Shown here: in pieces, positions 1 to 7,512 of the stretch
Layout: each line of letters opens with the position of its first letter
Position numbering within the stretch: position 1 is the stretch's first letter
Assembly: GCA_050693875.1 (NCBI GenBank)
Contig: JBOGWP010000001.1
Span: 1-28,837 of the forward strand
DNA: 28,837 nt
Direction of reading: 5' to 3'
Source: JBOGWP01 sp050693875
GTDB taxonomy: Bacteria; Actinomycetota; CADDZG01; JAHWKV01; JBOGWP01
Notes under the pieces: generated by a model
Told to the model about the DNA's origin: nothing
Database searches by the model: none
What the model saw: the letters and a program-made list of their open reading frames with translations, nothing else
Made by a program: the position numbers and the translations under genes

Positions 1-2
1 TG

Positions 3-131
3 GGCGCGGTCGTGGTGGGTTCCGCTGGGCAGCGCCTTCCGGAGACCTGGCGACGGCGCGTCCCCCCTGTCCTCGCCGCGATCGAGGCCGCGATCGGGGC
101 GATCTTCATCGCGGGGGCCTTCCTGAACTGA
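3..131 (+). CDS. C-terminal fragment of a membrane protein (partial)
   Basis: An open frame runs in from the left edge and stops at TGA 129-131, giving 42 residues. The stretch near the end (LAAIEAAIGAIFIAGAFLN) looks like a last transmembrane helix, preceded by an Arg-rich loop (TWRRRVPP). This is the kind of C-terminus seen in LysE/RhtB-type exporters and other small multi-helix transporters, but too little remains to name a family. The gene points toward the repeat array that follows and toward the minus-strand gene ending at 625, so it is the left partner of a convergent pair. Confidence 0.5.
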   Translation, partial: GAVVVGSAGQRLPETWRRRVPPVLAAIEAAIGAIFIAGAFLN

Positions 132-154
132 ACCCGTTACGTCAGTCCTAGCCT

Positions 155-580
155 AGCGGGTCGCTTCGCTCCCCGGTACAGGCCAGAAAGGCAAGGGGCC
201 GGCTTCGCCGGCAGTCCTCTATGCCGGCAGGGCCTCACTCCGTTCGGCGCCTCCGGGCCCAGCTTGGGGTGTAGCCCGGTAGGTCTCGTCCCAAAACTTG
301 ACTCATTCGCGCCAACTTCGGCACCTCGAGCTGGGGCGAGCGGGTCGCTTCGCTCCCCAGGGTACAGGCTGGAAAGGCAAGGGGCGGCCTCCGGCCGCGG
401 TCCTCAATGTCGGCCCGCCTCGCCCCGCTCGGCGAGCCGAGCCTCCGGCGGCGTCGTTCAATGCCGGCAGGGCCTCACTCCGTTCGGCGCCTGCCGGGCC
501 CAGCTTGAGGTGCGGCCCCGATCGGTCTCGTCCCCAAACTTGACTCATTCGCACCAACTTCGGCTCCTCGAGCTTGGCTC
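155..580 (+). repeat. Hairpin-rich dispersed repeat, array 1 (two tandem units)
   Basis: The stretch 132-624 has no credible gene and consists mainly of two tandem units, 155-338 and 339-580. Each begins AGCGGGTCGCTTCGCTCCCC and ends with a lower-GC core reading ACTTGACTCATTCG, then CCAACTTCGG and a CTCGAG. Between are palindromic modules: GCCGGC-TTC-GCCGGC in unit 1, GCGGCC-TCC-GGCCGC and GCTCG-C-CGAGC in unit 2, and in unit 2 a larger stem with arms CCGGCAGG and CCTGCCGG around an 18-nt loop. Unit 1 lacks about 55 nt of the middle. The same family recurs in inverted orientation at 21465-22104. Open frames here are Arg/Pro/Ser-rich artefacts of the repeat. Confidence 0.9.
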
Positions 581-624
581 GCGCTGCATCGCCACGCGGA
601 TTGGGCGACGAAGGCAGGGTTTCG

Positions 625-1263
625 TCAGAACCAGAACGGGTCGGAGGCCGGCACGTAGTCGGGTGACTCGCGATAGCCGGCGTCCCAGCGGCGGTCGACG
701 TTCGTGTAGGGCCCGTTGCGGCCGGACTCGAACGGGTTGCGCTCGTGGACGCCGAAAACGAGGTTCGCCACCAGGTACGACGGCCAGAGGACCCAACCCG
801 TGTAACGCCCGAACTGGCGGCGAGCGTGCCACAGCTCGTGGTTAAGCAGGCGGTCGCGTCCCTCGGGGGGCAGCGACGACCATGCGCGGCCCGAGACGTA
901 GATAACAGAGGTCGGGGTGAAGGCGGAGGCAAACGTGCCCACGAGGTGTCCGGCCGGGCCTCCCTTGAAGACGAGCGAGCCGTCGAGCATCCCCACCGAA
1001 GGATGCTCCTCGGTCCCCGCGTACGCGGGGTACCCGGCGACCACGGCGAGCCAGCCGAGGGAGTTCATCAGGAGGTCGAAGGGGACGTTGAGCACGCCTA
1101 CCAGCGCGCGGGCGAGCCGTCGACAGCGCAGGCGATGGGCGATGCCGGCGACGGTGAAGCCGGCGCCGAGCAGCGGCCCCGCCACGACCGAGGCCGGAAC
1201 CGACAGGGCGGTCAGCAGGAGCCGTGCAGCGGGGGGCTGGGTCTGCAGCGGGGCGGTGCTCAT
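625..1263 (-). CDS. Membrane-associated protein with HExxH motif (putative zinc peptidase-like)
   Basis: The product has 212 residues. An N-terminal hydrophobic stretch (about 15-42) and a second (about 54-80) suggest membrane insertion. The clearest motif is HELWHARRQ at 142-150, an HExxH zinc-ligand signature, followed by a hydrophobic segment (about 156-171) and HERNPFESG at 173-181. Small bacterial proteins with HExxH, a hydrophobic stretch and a downstream ERNPFE-like motif are common and mostly uncharacterised. Peptidase activity is therefore inference. The ATG at 1263 lies 3 nt after the stop of the MFS gene, so the two are almost certainly cotranscribed and translationally coupled. 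The C-terminal tail is aromatic-rich and ends DPFWF. The 3' end faces the repeat array. Confidence 0.7.
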   Translation of the reverse strand: MSTAPLQTQPPAARLLLTALSVPASVVAGPLLGAGFTVAGIAHRLRCRRLARALVGVLNVPFDLLMNSLGWLAVVAGYPAYAGTEEHPSVGMLDGSLVFKGGPAGHLVGTFASAFTPTSVIYVSGRAWSSLPPEGRDRLLNHELWHARRQFGRYTGWVLWPSYLVANLVFGVHERNPFESGRNGPYTNVDRRWDAGYRESPDYVPASDPFWF

Positions 1264-1266
1264 CCG

Positions 1267-2577
1267 TCAGTGGAGGGGAGCGGCGTCGTCCGCCCCGACC
1301 ACGACCGGCAGCGCGTCGGAGCCCTCGTAGACCGGCGGCGCGATCGACTCGAGCTCGCGGCCCGCCGTCTCCGGGAGCATCCGCAGGAAGGCGACCGCGG
1401 GGAGAAAGAACAGCGCGGCGAGTGTCACGCTGTCGCCGACGTTGCCGATCGGACCGTGCACGCGGTCGGCCAGCCGCCCGACGACGAACGGGCCCAGGAT
1501 CGCGCCGCTGGTGCCGAAGAGCGAGCGGACCACAGCAACGCTGGTGGCGCGGATCTCCGTGGGGAAGAGCTCGGAGGCGAGGGCCCCGATGATCGGGTTC
1601 GCCCCCAGCCCGAAGAACACCGCCCCCACCATCGAGGCGAACATCATTTTCCGGTCGTGGACCTGGAACAGGATCACCCCCGACACGGTGCCGGCGAGGA
1701 AGAAGATCGTGCCGGTCGGGCGGCGCCCGATGCGGTCCTGCAGCCGCCCGGCCGCGAAGTAGCCGAGAATGCCCAGGAGCGAGGTGGCGATCAGGAACCG
1801 GTTGCGGAGGCTGATCGTGAAGCCGCGCTCGCGGGTGGCGTACCAGGTCCACCACGTCATGCCCGACAGCAGAGCGAAGTGGGAGAAGAAGAAGACCCCA
1901 CCCAGCCGCAGCAACTGCCCCCGGTACTGGGTTCGCAGCACCGCACGGAACGGGACGCGCGCGATCCGCTCTCCGCGCGCCCTCCACTCGAGGAAGCGCT
2001 GCGTCTCGCGCAGCCGCATGCGGAGGGGCGCCACGATGAGCAACGGGATCACGCCGACGAGATAGAGCCCGCGCCATCCCAGCGAGGTCTTCGACAGGGG
2101 GAGGTAGAGTGCCGCCACCGAGACGAGACCGACCGCGCCGAGTGCCGTCAACAGCCCGATCGCCCGGCCGCGGCGGTCGGCCGGGAGCTCCTCGGCGGCG
2201 ATCGTGACCGCAGTGGCGTACTCGGCGATGAGGAAGATCCGCGCGAAGAACTGGTAGGCGGCAAACGACACGACGCCGTGGGCGGTCGCGGTGAGGCCGG
2301 TGAACAGCGCGTACAGGAGGGTGGTGCCGATCAGGAGCGGGCGCCGGCCGATGCGGTCGCCGATCGCGGTGACGAAGAGCGCCCCGAAGGCTCCCAGGCC
2401 GACGACGGCGATGGCGGTCCCCACCTCGCGCTCGGAGACCGAAAGGCTTCGGGCTAGGTCGGGCAGGACAACCCCCGCGATCGCGGCGTCGTACCCTTCG
2501 AAGAAGGTCGTGGAGCCGAGGAGGATCATGAGCAGCCGCAGGTAGCGCGGCTCACGTTCTGGGATCCGGGGGGTCAC
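1267..2577 (-). CDS. MFS transporter, sugar/metabolite porter type
   Basis: A 436-residue major facilitator superfamily protein of normal length with about 12 hydrophobic segments. Diagnostic motifs are GDRIGRRP at 73-80 (motif A between helices 2 and 3), the related DRIGRRP at 281-287 in the second half, SELFPTEIRAT at 335-345 and LPETAGRELE at 401-410, all hallmarks of the sugar-porter/metabolite:H+ symporter branch. A charged GYDAA sits in helix 1 (29-33). The substrate cannot be read from the sequence; sugar, aromatic acid or other organic acid are all possible. The start is GTG at 2577, 54 nt below the PGPGW gene, and the next gene begins 3 nt after the stop, so this is the middle gene of a three-gene minus-strand run. 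Confidence 0.85.
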   Translation of the reverse strand: MTPRIPEREPRYLRLLMILLGSTTFFEGYDAAIAGVVLPDLARSLSVSEREVGTAIAVVGLGAFGALFVTAIGDRIGRRPLLIGTTLLYALFTGLTATAHGVVSFAAYQFFARIFLIAEYATAVTIAAEELPADRRGRAIGLLTALGAVGLVSVAALYLPLSKTSLGWRGLYLVGVIPLLIVAPLRMRLRETQRFLEWRARGERIARVPFRAVLRTQYRGQLLRLGGVFFFSHFALLSGMTWWTWYATRERGFTISLRNRFLIATSLLGILGYFAAGRLQDRIGRRPTGTIFFLAGTVSGVILFQVHDRKMMFASMVGAVFFGLGANPIIGALASELFPTEIRATSVAVVRSLFGTSGAILGPFVVGRLADRVHGPIGNVGDSVTLAALFFLPAVAFLRMLPETAGRELESIAPPVYEGSDALPVVVGADDAAPLH

Positions 2578-2631
2578 TGGAACGATTGTCTCAGACCCGC
2601 CCCGCGGTCAAGGCCGAGGGCCGGCGGGGTG

Positions 2632-2907
2632 CTATCCCTTCCGACGCCTGCGCAGCTCCTTGATCTTTGCCTGCAGCCGGAGGCGGAGACGCTTGGCCCA
2701 GTGAAACTCCCACGAGAGCACGGTGAGCCCGAGCAGCCCCAGCGCCAGCGACCAGGGTCCGGGGATCGGGATGATGACGACGGCGGTGATGATGAGGAGC
2801 CCGCCGAGGATCCCGACGGCGACCCTTCGGGTGGAGCGAGCGGCGATCGTTCTCGGCAGGCGCTGGGTGCGGCTGAAGATCTCCCTGGTCGAGTCGTCGA
2901 GCCCCAT
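2632..2907 (-). CDS. PGPGW/TIGR02611-type small transmembrane protein
   Basis: A 91-residue protein starting at ATG 2905-2907 (MGLDDSTREIF). After a basic N-terminus come two hydrophobic stretches (about 27-62) broken by IPIPGPWSLALGLLGL, followed by SWEFHWAKRL and a strongly basic tail ending RRRRKG. The P-x-PGPW loop followed by a second helix and an EFxWAKRL segment is the signature of the small actinobacterial PGPGW membrane family, whose function is unknown. The frame stays open further upstream, but that extension lies over the divergent gabT leader and has the composition of a shadow frame. No strong Shine-Dalgarno is visible. It is first in a run with the MFS and HExxH genes. Confidence 0.75.
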   Translation of the reverse strand: MGLDDSTREIFSRTQRLPRTIAARSTRRVAVGILGGLLIITAVVIIPIPGPWSLALGLLGLTVLSWEFHWAKRLRLRLQAKIKELRRRRKG

Positions 2908-2945
2908 AGGGGAAGGATCGCACGAATCTCGGAATTGAGTGCAGG

Positions 2946-2973
2946 TTGCCCCCCCGCCGTCCGAAACTAGAAA
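2946..2973 (+). promoter_or_regulatory. Candidate sigma-70 promoter of gabT
   Basis: TTGCCC (2946-2951) and TAGAAA (2968-2973) are separated by 16 nt, which fits a -35/-10 pair. The start site would lie near 2980, about 28 nt upstream of the chosen ATG. The A-rich -10 stands out in GC-rich surroundings. This is a pattern match only. Confidence 0.35.
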
Positions 2974-3007
2974 TCGAGGCATGTTCGCCGACCGGGAGGG
3001 AGAGGAG

Positions 3008-4267
3008 ATGGGCTCGATCCGAATGCGCACCGAGGTCCCCGGCCCCGCCTCGCGCGACCTGGCCGCCCGCGCCACCGGCGCGATCGCGCGGCCCGTCGGC
3101 CCGGCCGAGATCTTCATCGCCCGCGGCGAGGGGGCGGTGGTCGAGGACGTCGACGGGAACCGGTACATCGATCTGACCGGCGGCCTCGGCTGCCTGGTCG
3201 TCGGCCATGCGCACCCGCGGGTCGTCGAGGCGATTCAGGGCCAGGCGGCGGCCTTCCTCCACACCGACTTCTCGGTGCTCTCGTACGAGAGCTACGTCGC
3301 GCTCGCCGAGCGCCTCTCCGAGCGATGCGGCGGGGGCCGCCGGGTGGCGCTCTTCAACTCGGGGGCCGAGGCGGTCGAGAACGCGGTCAAGATCGCGCGC
3401 TTCCGGACCGGGCGTCCTGGGATACTTGCCTTCGCGGGGGCGTTCCACGGGCGCACCAACCTGACGCTCTCGCTCACCCACCGCGAGGTGCCCTACCGGC
3501 GGGGCTTCGGGCCGTTCTCGCCCGACGTCCACCGCGTTCCCTATCCCCGCTTCGAGGGGGCCACGCTCGACGACTTCGAGGCGGCGGCAAGGGCGACCTT
3601 CGCAGGCGCATCGATCGGTGCGGTGGTGGTCGAGCCCGTTCTGGGGGAGGGGGGCTTCGTGGTCCCGCCGCCGGCCTTCCTTCCCCGAGTGGCGGAGCTG
3701 TGCCGCGACATGGGCGCGCTCCTGATCGTAGACGAGATCCAGGCGGGGTACGGGCGGACGGGGGCGTTCCTCGCATCCGAGCACGCGGGCGTTCGGGCGG
3801 ACCTCCTCTGCCTGGCGAAGTCGATCGCGGCGGGCCTGCCGCTGTCCGCGGTGGTCGGCGACGCCGAGCTGATGAATCTCCCTCCGCACACCCTCGGCGG
3901 CACCTATGTCGGCAACCCGGTGGCGTGCGCGGCGGCCCTGGCCGTGCTCGACGTCATCGAGGAGGAGGGCCTGGTCGAGCGGGCCGTCATCGTAGGCAAG
4001 CGGCTTACCGAGGGATGGAACGAGCTCGCCAGGCGAGCCGCCGGCATTCGGGAGGTGCGGGGGCTGGGGGCGATGGTGGGGGTCGAGTTCGAGAACGGCG
4101 GCCATCTCGGCGGCGTGCTCGCCGAGGCGGCGTCGCGGGGCGTTCTCGCGGTCTCGGCCGGACGGGAGGGTAACGTGCTTCGCCACCTCGTCCCGCTGGT
4201 CGTCACCGACGAGGAGCTCGACGAAGTCTTCGAGGTCTTCGAGGCGGTACTGGGCGCGGCCGACTGA
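3008..4267 (+). CDS. gabT: 4-aminobutyrate aminotransferase (class III, PLP-dependent)
   Basis: A 419-residue fold-type I aminotransferase. It is expected to transfer the amino group of 4-aminobutyrate to 2-oxoglutarate, giving succinate semialdehyde and glutamate. Visible landmarks are NSGAEAVENAVKIAR at 117-131, EPVLGEGGF at 209-217, VDEIQAGYGRTG with the PLP-pyridine aspartate at D242, the Schiff-base lysine K271 in LAKSIAAGLPLSAVVG, and GGTYVGNPVACAA. The start at 3008 was chosen over an ATG at 2981 because GGGAGG at 2995-3000 is well spaced from it. Other class III enzymes (diaminobutyrate, ornithine or beta-alanine aminotransferase) share these motifs, so the substrate is likely but not proven. 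No succinate-semialdehyde dehydrogenase lies in the window. The gene ends 4 nt before the convergent znuB stop. Confidence 0.8.
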   Translation: MGSIRMRTEVPGPASRDLAARATGAIARPVGPAEIFIARGEGAVVEDVDGNRYIDLTGGLGCLVVGHAHPRVVEAIQGQAAAFLHTDFSVLSYESYVALAERLSERCGGGRRVALFNSGAEAVENAVKIARFRTGRPGILAFAGAFHGRTNLTLSLTHREVPYRRGFGPFSPDVHRVPYPRFEGATLDDFEAAARATFAGASIGAVVVEPVLGEGGFVVPPPAFLPRVAELCRDMGALLIVDEIQAGYGRTGAFLASEHAGVRADLLCLAKSIAAGLPLSAVVGDAELMNLPPHTLGGTYVGNPVACAAALAVLDVIEEEGLVERAVIVGKRLTEGWNELARRAAGIREVRGLGAMVGVEFENGGHLGGVLAEAASRGVLAVSAGREGNVLRHLVPLVVTDEELDEVFEVFEAVLGAAD

Positions 4268-4271
4268 CGGC

Positions 4272-5111
4272 CTACTCGGGGCGGGCGACGAGACGAGCGG
4301 GGCGGCGGCGCGCGGTGGCGGCGTAGGCCACGAGAAACATCGTCGCGGCAACCAACACCACCGCCGAGCCCGAGTTGATGTCGAGGTAGAACGAAAGGTA
4401 CAGCCCGGCAAGCCCGGACACCGCGCCGAGCGCGGTCGAGATCGCCATCATCCGTCCGAACCGATCGGTCAGCAGGCGAGCGATCACCGGCGGGATCACC
4501 AGCGCCGCAGCGATGAGCGTGACGCCGAGGACGGGCATCGTTGCCACGATCACGCTGGCGAGCACCAGCGAGAGCAGCGCGTCGATGCGGCGCGTGGAGA
4601 CGCCGGTGATGTCGGCGACGTCAGGGTCGAAGGTGGAGAACAGCAGCGCGCGGTAGCGGAGGAAGACCACCGCTGCGGCGAGCAGGGCCACGGTCGTCAC
4701 CGCGAGAAGATCGGCCGTGGTCACGCCGAGCACGTCTCCGAACAGGGCCGCCTCGAAGTTGCGGGTGAAGGTTCGGCGCCGCGAGATCATCGCCACGCCG
4801 GCCGCGAAGCTGGCCGTCGTCACCACCCCGATGGCGGCATCGGCCCCGATCGTGCGCCGCCGCGACACCCCGTTGATGAGCAGCGCCGAGACCAGCCCCC
4901 ACGCGCCCGCTCCCACGTAGAAGTTGACGCCGGCGAGGTAGCTCGCCACCGCGCCCCCGAAGATGGCGTGCGAGAGGCCATGCCCGATGTAGCTCATCCC
5001 CCGCAGCACGACGTACACGCCCACCAGCCCGCAGAGCGCGCCGGCGATGGTCGCGACGGCCATCCCATTGCGGAAAAACTCGAAGCGGAATGGTTCGAGG
5101 AGTGCGCTCAT
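4272..5111 (-). CDS. znuB: Zinc/manganese ABC transporter, membrane permease
   Basis: A 279-residue integral membrane protein of the ABC-3 (ZnuB/MntB/TroC) permease family with about 8-9 hydrophobic segments. Typical features are the N-terminal LEPFRFEFFRNGMAVATIAGALCGLVG, RGMSYIGHGLSHAIFGG, and ALFGDVLGVTTADL in the loop thought to contact the ATPase. The start is ATG 5111, which overlaps the stop of the ATPase gene as ATGA (5108-5111), a strong sign of translational coupling. The open frame continues upstream, but that part is the shadow of znuC. It is the last gene of the four-gene operon, and the product carries the metal ion across the cytoplasmic membrane. Confidence 0.88.
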   Translation of the reverse strand: MSALLEPFRFEFFRNGMAVATIAGALCGLVGVYVVLRGMSYIGHGLSHAIFGGAVASYLAGVNFYVGAGAWGLVSALLINGVSRRRTIGADAAIGVVTTASFAAGVAMISRRRTFTRNFEAALFGDVLGVTTADLLAVTTVALLAAAVVFLRYRALLFSTFDPDVADITGVSTRRIDALLSLVLASVIVATMPVLGVTLIAAALVIPPVIARLLTDRFGRMMAISTALGAVSGLAGLYLSFYLDINSGSAVVLVAATMFLVAYAATARRRPARLVARPE

Positions 5112-5968
5112 GCCGGCCCCGCCCCCCGGCCGCCCTCGGCAGGGCCGGGCCCGCCGTCCGTGGCGGCGGCCCGTCGATGCTCGTGATGCTCCCGCCCCAG
5201 CGGCGATGCCCCCTCGGCCGCGGTCAGGTGATCGACGACGACGGGCATCCCACCGTGGGAGAGCACGGCCATCGGGGCGCCATAGGTCTGCTCGAGCACG
5301 GCCGGCGTGAGGATGTGCGCCGGGGACCCGGCGGCGATGATCCGGCGATTGAGGCAGACCAGGGTGTGCATGTGGGCGGCGATGCCGTTGAGGTCGTGGG
5401 TCGTGATCACGACCGCGATCCCGTCGTCGTGGTTGAGCTCGTGCAGCAGGTGGAGGACGTCGTGGCGCGTGGCGACGTCGACCCCCGAGGTCGGCTCGTC
5501 CATCAGCAGCACGTCCGGTGACCCCATGAGGGCACGCGCGATGAACACTCGCTGCTGCTGGCCGCCCGACAACGAGCGGATGTGGCGTCGCTCGAGATCG
5601 TCGATACCGAGTCGCTGCAGGATGACGCCGGCCCTCCGTCGCTCCGCATGCGATGGCCACGGGAGCAGCCGCCGCCGGTCACCGGCCATCAGCACGACCT
5701 CGGACACCGTCACGGGAAACTGCCAGTTGACGCTCTCGACCTGCGGCACGTACCCGGCGACCAGGCCCGGCACTCGGACCGCCCGGCCGTCTGTGGGGGC
5801 GACTGCGGCGGCGAGGAGCTTGAGCAGCGTGGTCTTGCCGGATCCGCTCGGGCCTACGACCCCCATGTAGTCCCCGGCGTTGATCGCCAGATCGGCATCG
5901 ATCACGGCCGGCAGCCCGTCGTAGGCCACCGACGCCGACTCGAGCCGGATCAGCACGCGTTCGCTCAT
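5108..5968 (-). CDS. znuC: Zinc/manganese ABC transporter, ATP-binding subunit
   Basis: A 286-residue ABC ATPase. Walker A is GPSGSGKT at 39-46, the signature is LSGGQQQR at 133-140, Walker B is VLLMDEPT at 153-160, and the switch histidine is H191. The segment VNWQFPVTVSEVVLM (80-94) is characteristic of metal-uptake ATPases of the ZnuC/MntB type. A tail of about 30 residues beyond the domain includes REHHEHRR, which might bind metal; this is inference. The start ATG 5966-5968 lies 10 nt after the znuA stop. A longer frame upstream was rejected because it overlaps znuA and adds no family sequence. Confidence 0.9.
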   Translation of the reverse strand: MSERVLIRLESASVAYDGLPAVIDADLAINAGDYMGVVGPSGSGKTTLLKLLAAAVAPTDGRAVRVPGLVAGYVPQVESVNWQFPVTVSEVVLMAGDRRRLLPWPSHAERRRAGVILQRLGIDDLERRHIRSLSGGQQQRVFIARALMGSPDVLLMDEPTSGVDVATRHDVLHLLHELNHDDGIAVVITTHDLNGIAAHMHTLVCLNRRIIAAGSPAHILTPAVLEQTYGAPMAVLSHGGMPVVVDHLTAAEGASPLGREHHEHRRAAATDGGPGPAEGGRGAGPA

Positions 5969-5978
5969 CGGATCAGCC

Positions 5979-6965
5979 TCAGGACCCACCGGAGACGGGT
6001 GGGGCGCTTCGCACGTCCAGCGCGAGCAGGGCCGACGCATCGCCGCCGAGCGCTTCGACGATCGTGAGGAGGTCGAAGCGCATCAACCCGAGATAGCTGT
6101 GGTCGGGTTCGCCCGGCTCGCCGGGGAGGTCGTCGTCCCGGAGGTCGGCCACGTACCGGGCGCCCGACTCCCGCGCGATGGCTTCGAGCACGGGGCTCGG
6201 GAACACCTCCGAGCCGAAGATCGCCGGAACCTGCTCGGCGCGGATCTGGCGGATCAGCCCGGCGACCTCACGAGGGCTCGGCTCGGCGAAGTCCGCGGGC
6301 TGGATCGCGCCGACGACCGTCCAGCCGAAGTCACGTGCGAGGTACGGGAACGAGTCGTGGTAGGTGAGCAGCTTGCGGCGCTCCTGAGGAATGGTCTCGG
6401 CGGCACGCCGGAAAGCTTCGCCGAGCCGGTCGATCTTGCCGGCGAGCACCGCCTGGTTGTCCGCGTAGTCCCGCGACCCCTGGGGGTCGGCGCGGCTGAG
6501 CTCGGCTCGGATCACCTCGGTATAGCGCTTCGCGTAGGGCGGGTTGGTCCACAGGTGCGGGTTCGGGTCGCCACCCGAGCGCGGGAAGGAGAAGTCGAAG
6601 ATCCACTCCGAGCGGCGAATCGCCCGGGCGGCCAGCTCGACGATACGCGCCCCGTCTTTGCGATTCGCCTCCCCGAGCCGCCGCGTCGGTTCCTCGAGGT
6701 GCAGGCCGTTCAGGAAGACGAGGTCGGCCTCGGCAAGCCGCCGCGCATCGCCGGGAGACGGCTGGAAGGTATGCGAGTCGACGCCCTCAGGAATCAGCCC
6801 CTCGACCGAGGCACGGTTTCCGGCCACGGCTTGGACGAGATCGGTGATGGGCGAGATGGTTGCCACGACGTGGAGCCGATGGTCGTCCGGGGCCGGTCGC
6901 GCGCACGCCGCAGTGATCGCGGCGAGAACAAATACGACCAGGCGCAGGCGTCCGTGGGCACTCAC
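5979..6965 (-). CDS. znuA: Metal-binding lipoprotein of the ZnuA/TroA family
   Basis: A 328-residue cluster-9 solute-binding protein. From the GTG at 6965 it has a short basic n-region (HGRLR), a hydrophobic core and a lipobox ending ITAAC with the lipidated cysteine at 21. Metal ligands expected for the family are visible: H65 (DSHTFQPS), H137 (NPHLWTNP), H203 (TYHDSFPY) and an aspartate at 277 or 278 (LRDDDLPG). A histidine at the third site, rather than the glutamate of PsaA/MntC, favours zinc. The His-rich loop of many ZnuA proteins is missing. The GTG was preferred to ATG 6998 because it overlaps the zur stop as GTGA and gives a compact signal peptide; the ATG would add 11 residues and overlap zur by 37 nt. 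Confidence 0.88.
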   Translation of the reverse strand: MSAHGRLRLVVFVLAAITAACARPAPDDHRLHVVATISPITDLVQAVAGNRASVEGLIPEGVDSHTFQPSPGDARRLAEADLVFLNGLHLEEPTRRLGEANRKDGARIVELAARAIRRSEWIFDFSFPRSGGDPNPHLWTNPPYAKRYTEVIRAELSRADPQGSRDYADNQAVLAGKIDRLGEAFRRAAETIPQERRKLLTYHDSFPYLARDFGWTVVGAIQPADFAEPSPREVAGLIRQIRAEQVPAIFGSEVFPSPVLEAIARESGARYVADLRDDDLPGEPGEPDHSYLGLMRFDLLTIVEALGGDASALLALDVRSAPPVSGGS

Positions 6966-7396
6966 CGCGCGCGCCTGCTGCGCCGGCATCTGCGGCATCG
7001 CCCGAAGGAGGTGAGAACGGTCTCGTCGACCTCGAACCCGTGCTCGTCGAGGAGGTGCGACTCGACATCGGCGAGGTGGCCGCCGGCGATGTGCTCGATC
7101 GTCCCGCAGTCGCGGCAGACCAGGTGATGATGGGGGTCCTCCGCCGACGACAGCTCGAACACGCGCCGCCCCTCCCCCAGTCGTGCGCTGCGGACGATCC
7201 CCTCCGCCTCGAGGAGATCGAGCGTGCGGTAGATCGTCGACAGGTTGACGTGGGGGAACCGGCGGACGACCTGCTCGTGGATGCGCTCGGCCGGGACGTG
7301 GGGGCCGCCCGCGGAGAGGGCCTCGAGGACGAGCATCCGCTGAGGGGTGATCCGGTATCCCTGGCGCCGGAGCCGTGCCGCGACGTCGGTGCTCAC
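6962..7396 (-). CDS. zur: Fur-family metalloregulator, probably Zur
   Basis: A 144-residue Fur-family repressor. The N-terminal winged helix covers about 1-80 (GYRITPQRMLVLEAL, then VNLSTIYRTLDLLEAEGIV as recognition region). The dimerisation/metal domain contains PHHHLVCRDCG with C94 and C97, and a C-terminal CRRC pair at C134 and C137, which would form the structural zinc site. Being first gene of a zinc-uptake operon makes a zinc-responsive role (Zur) the best reading; Fur or Mur are alternatives. The start is GTG 7394-7396, the only usual start codon near the beginning of the domain. No Shine-Dalgarno is visible, so leaderless translation is possible. An AT-rich palindrome ends 10 nt upstream, which suggests autoregulation. 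Confidence 0.85.
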   Translation of the reverse strand: MSTDVAARLRRQGYRITPQRMLVLEALSAGGPHVPAERIHEQVVRRFPHVNLSTIYRTLDLLEAEGIVRSARLGEGRRVFELSSAEDPHHHLVCRDCGTIEHIAGGHLADVESHLLDEHGFEVDETVLTSFGRCRRCRRSRRAR

Positions 7397-7406
7397 GAAC
7401 AGGATG

Positions 7407-7429
7407 CTATTACAAGTAACTTGCAATAG
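7407..7429 (-). promoter_or_regulatory. Candidate Zur/Fur operator palindrome
   Basis: A 23-bp near-perfect inverted repeat centred on 7418. On the plus strand the arms are CTATTACAAGT and ACTTGCAATAG around a single central A; 10 of 11 arm positions pair. It lies 10 nt upstream of the zur start, where the core promoter of the zur-znuACB operon must be. Its low GC content contrasts sharply with the surroundings. Length, AT-richness, dyad symmetry and position fit a Fur-family operator. Zinc control is inferred from the operon content. Confidence 0.7.
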
Positions 7430-7512
7430 TGAATCCGCGGTGTTCACGGTGCCTGTGCTACCTGTTCGCCCACGTCTGCGGTGGTTGGTATGCGGGGGCG
7501 CGGGGAGGGCCG

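Noticed and set aside
155..580. CRISPR array or attachment site as explanation of the repeats
   Set aside because: Units are long and modular with diverged interiors; there are no uniform short repeats with unique spacers and no cas genes or integrase.
264..845. Open frames on both strands over the repeat array at the left end
   Set aside because: The translations are Arg/Pro/Ser-rich, follow repeat boundaries and recur in several frames; they read the hairpin repeat, not a protein family.
745..2457. 570-codon open frame antisense to the MFS gene
   Set aside because: A GC-rich shadow frame dominated by Arg, Glu, Gly and Asp with no domain or membrane pattern.
2591..4411. 606-codon open frame antisense to gabT
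   Set aside because: Mirror of a well-supported aminotransferase; no recognisable family sequence.
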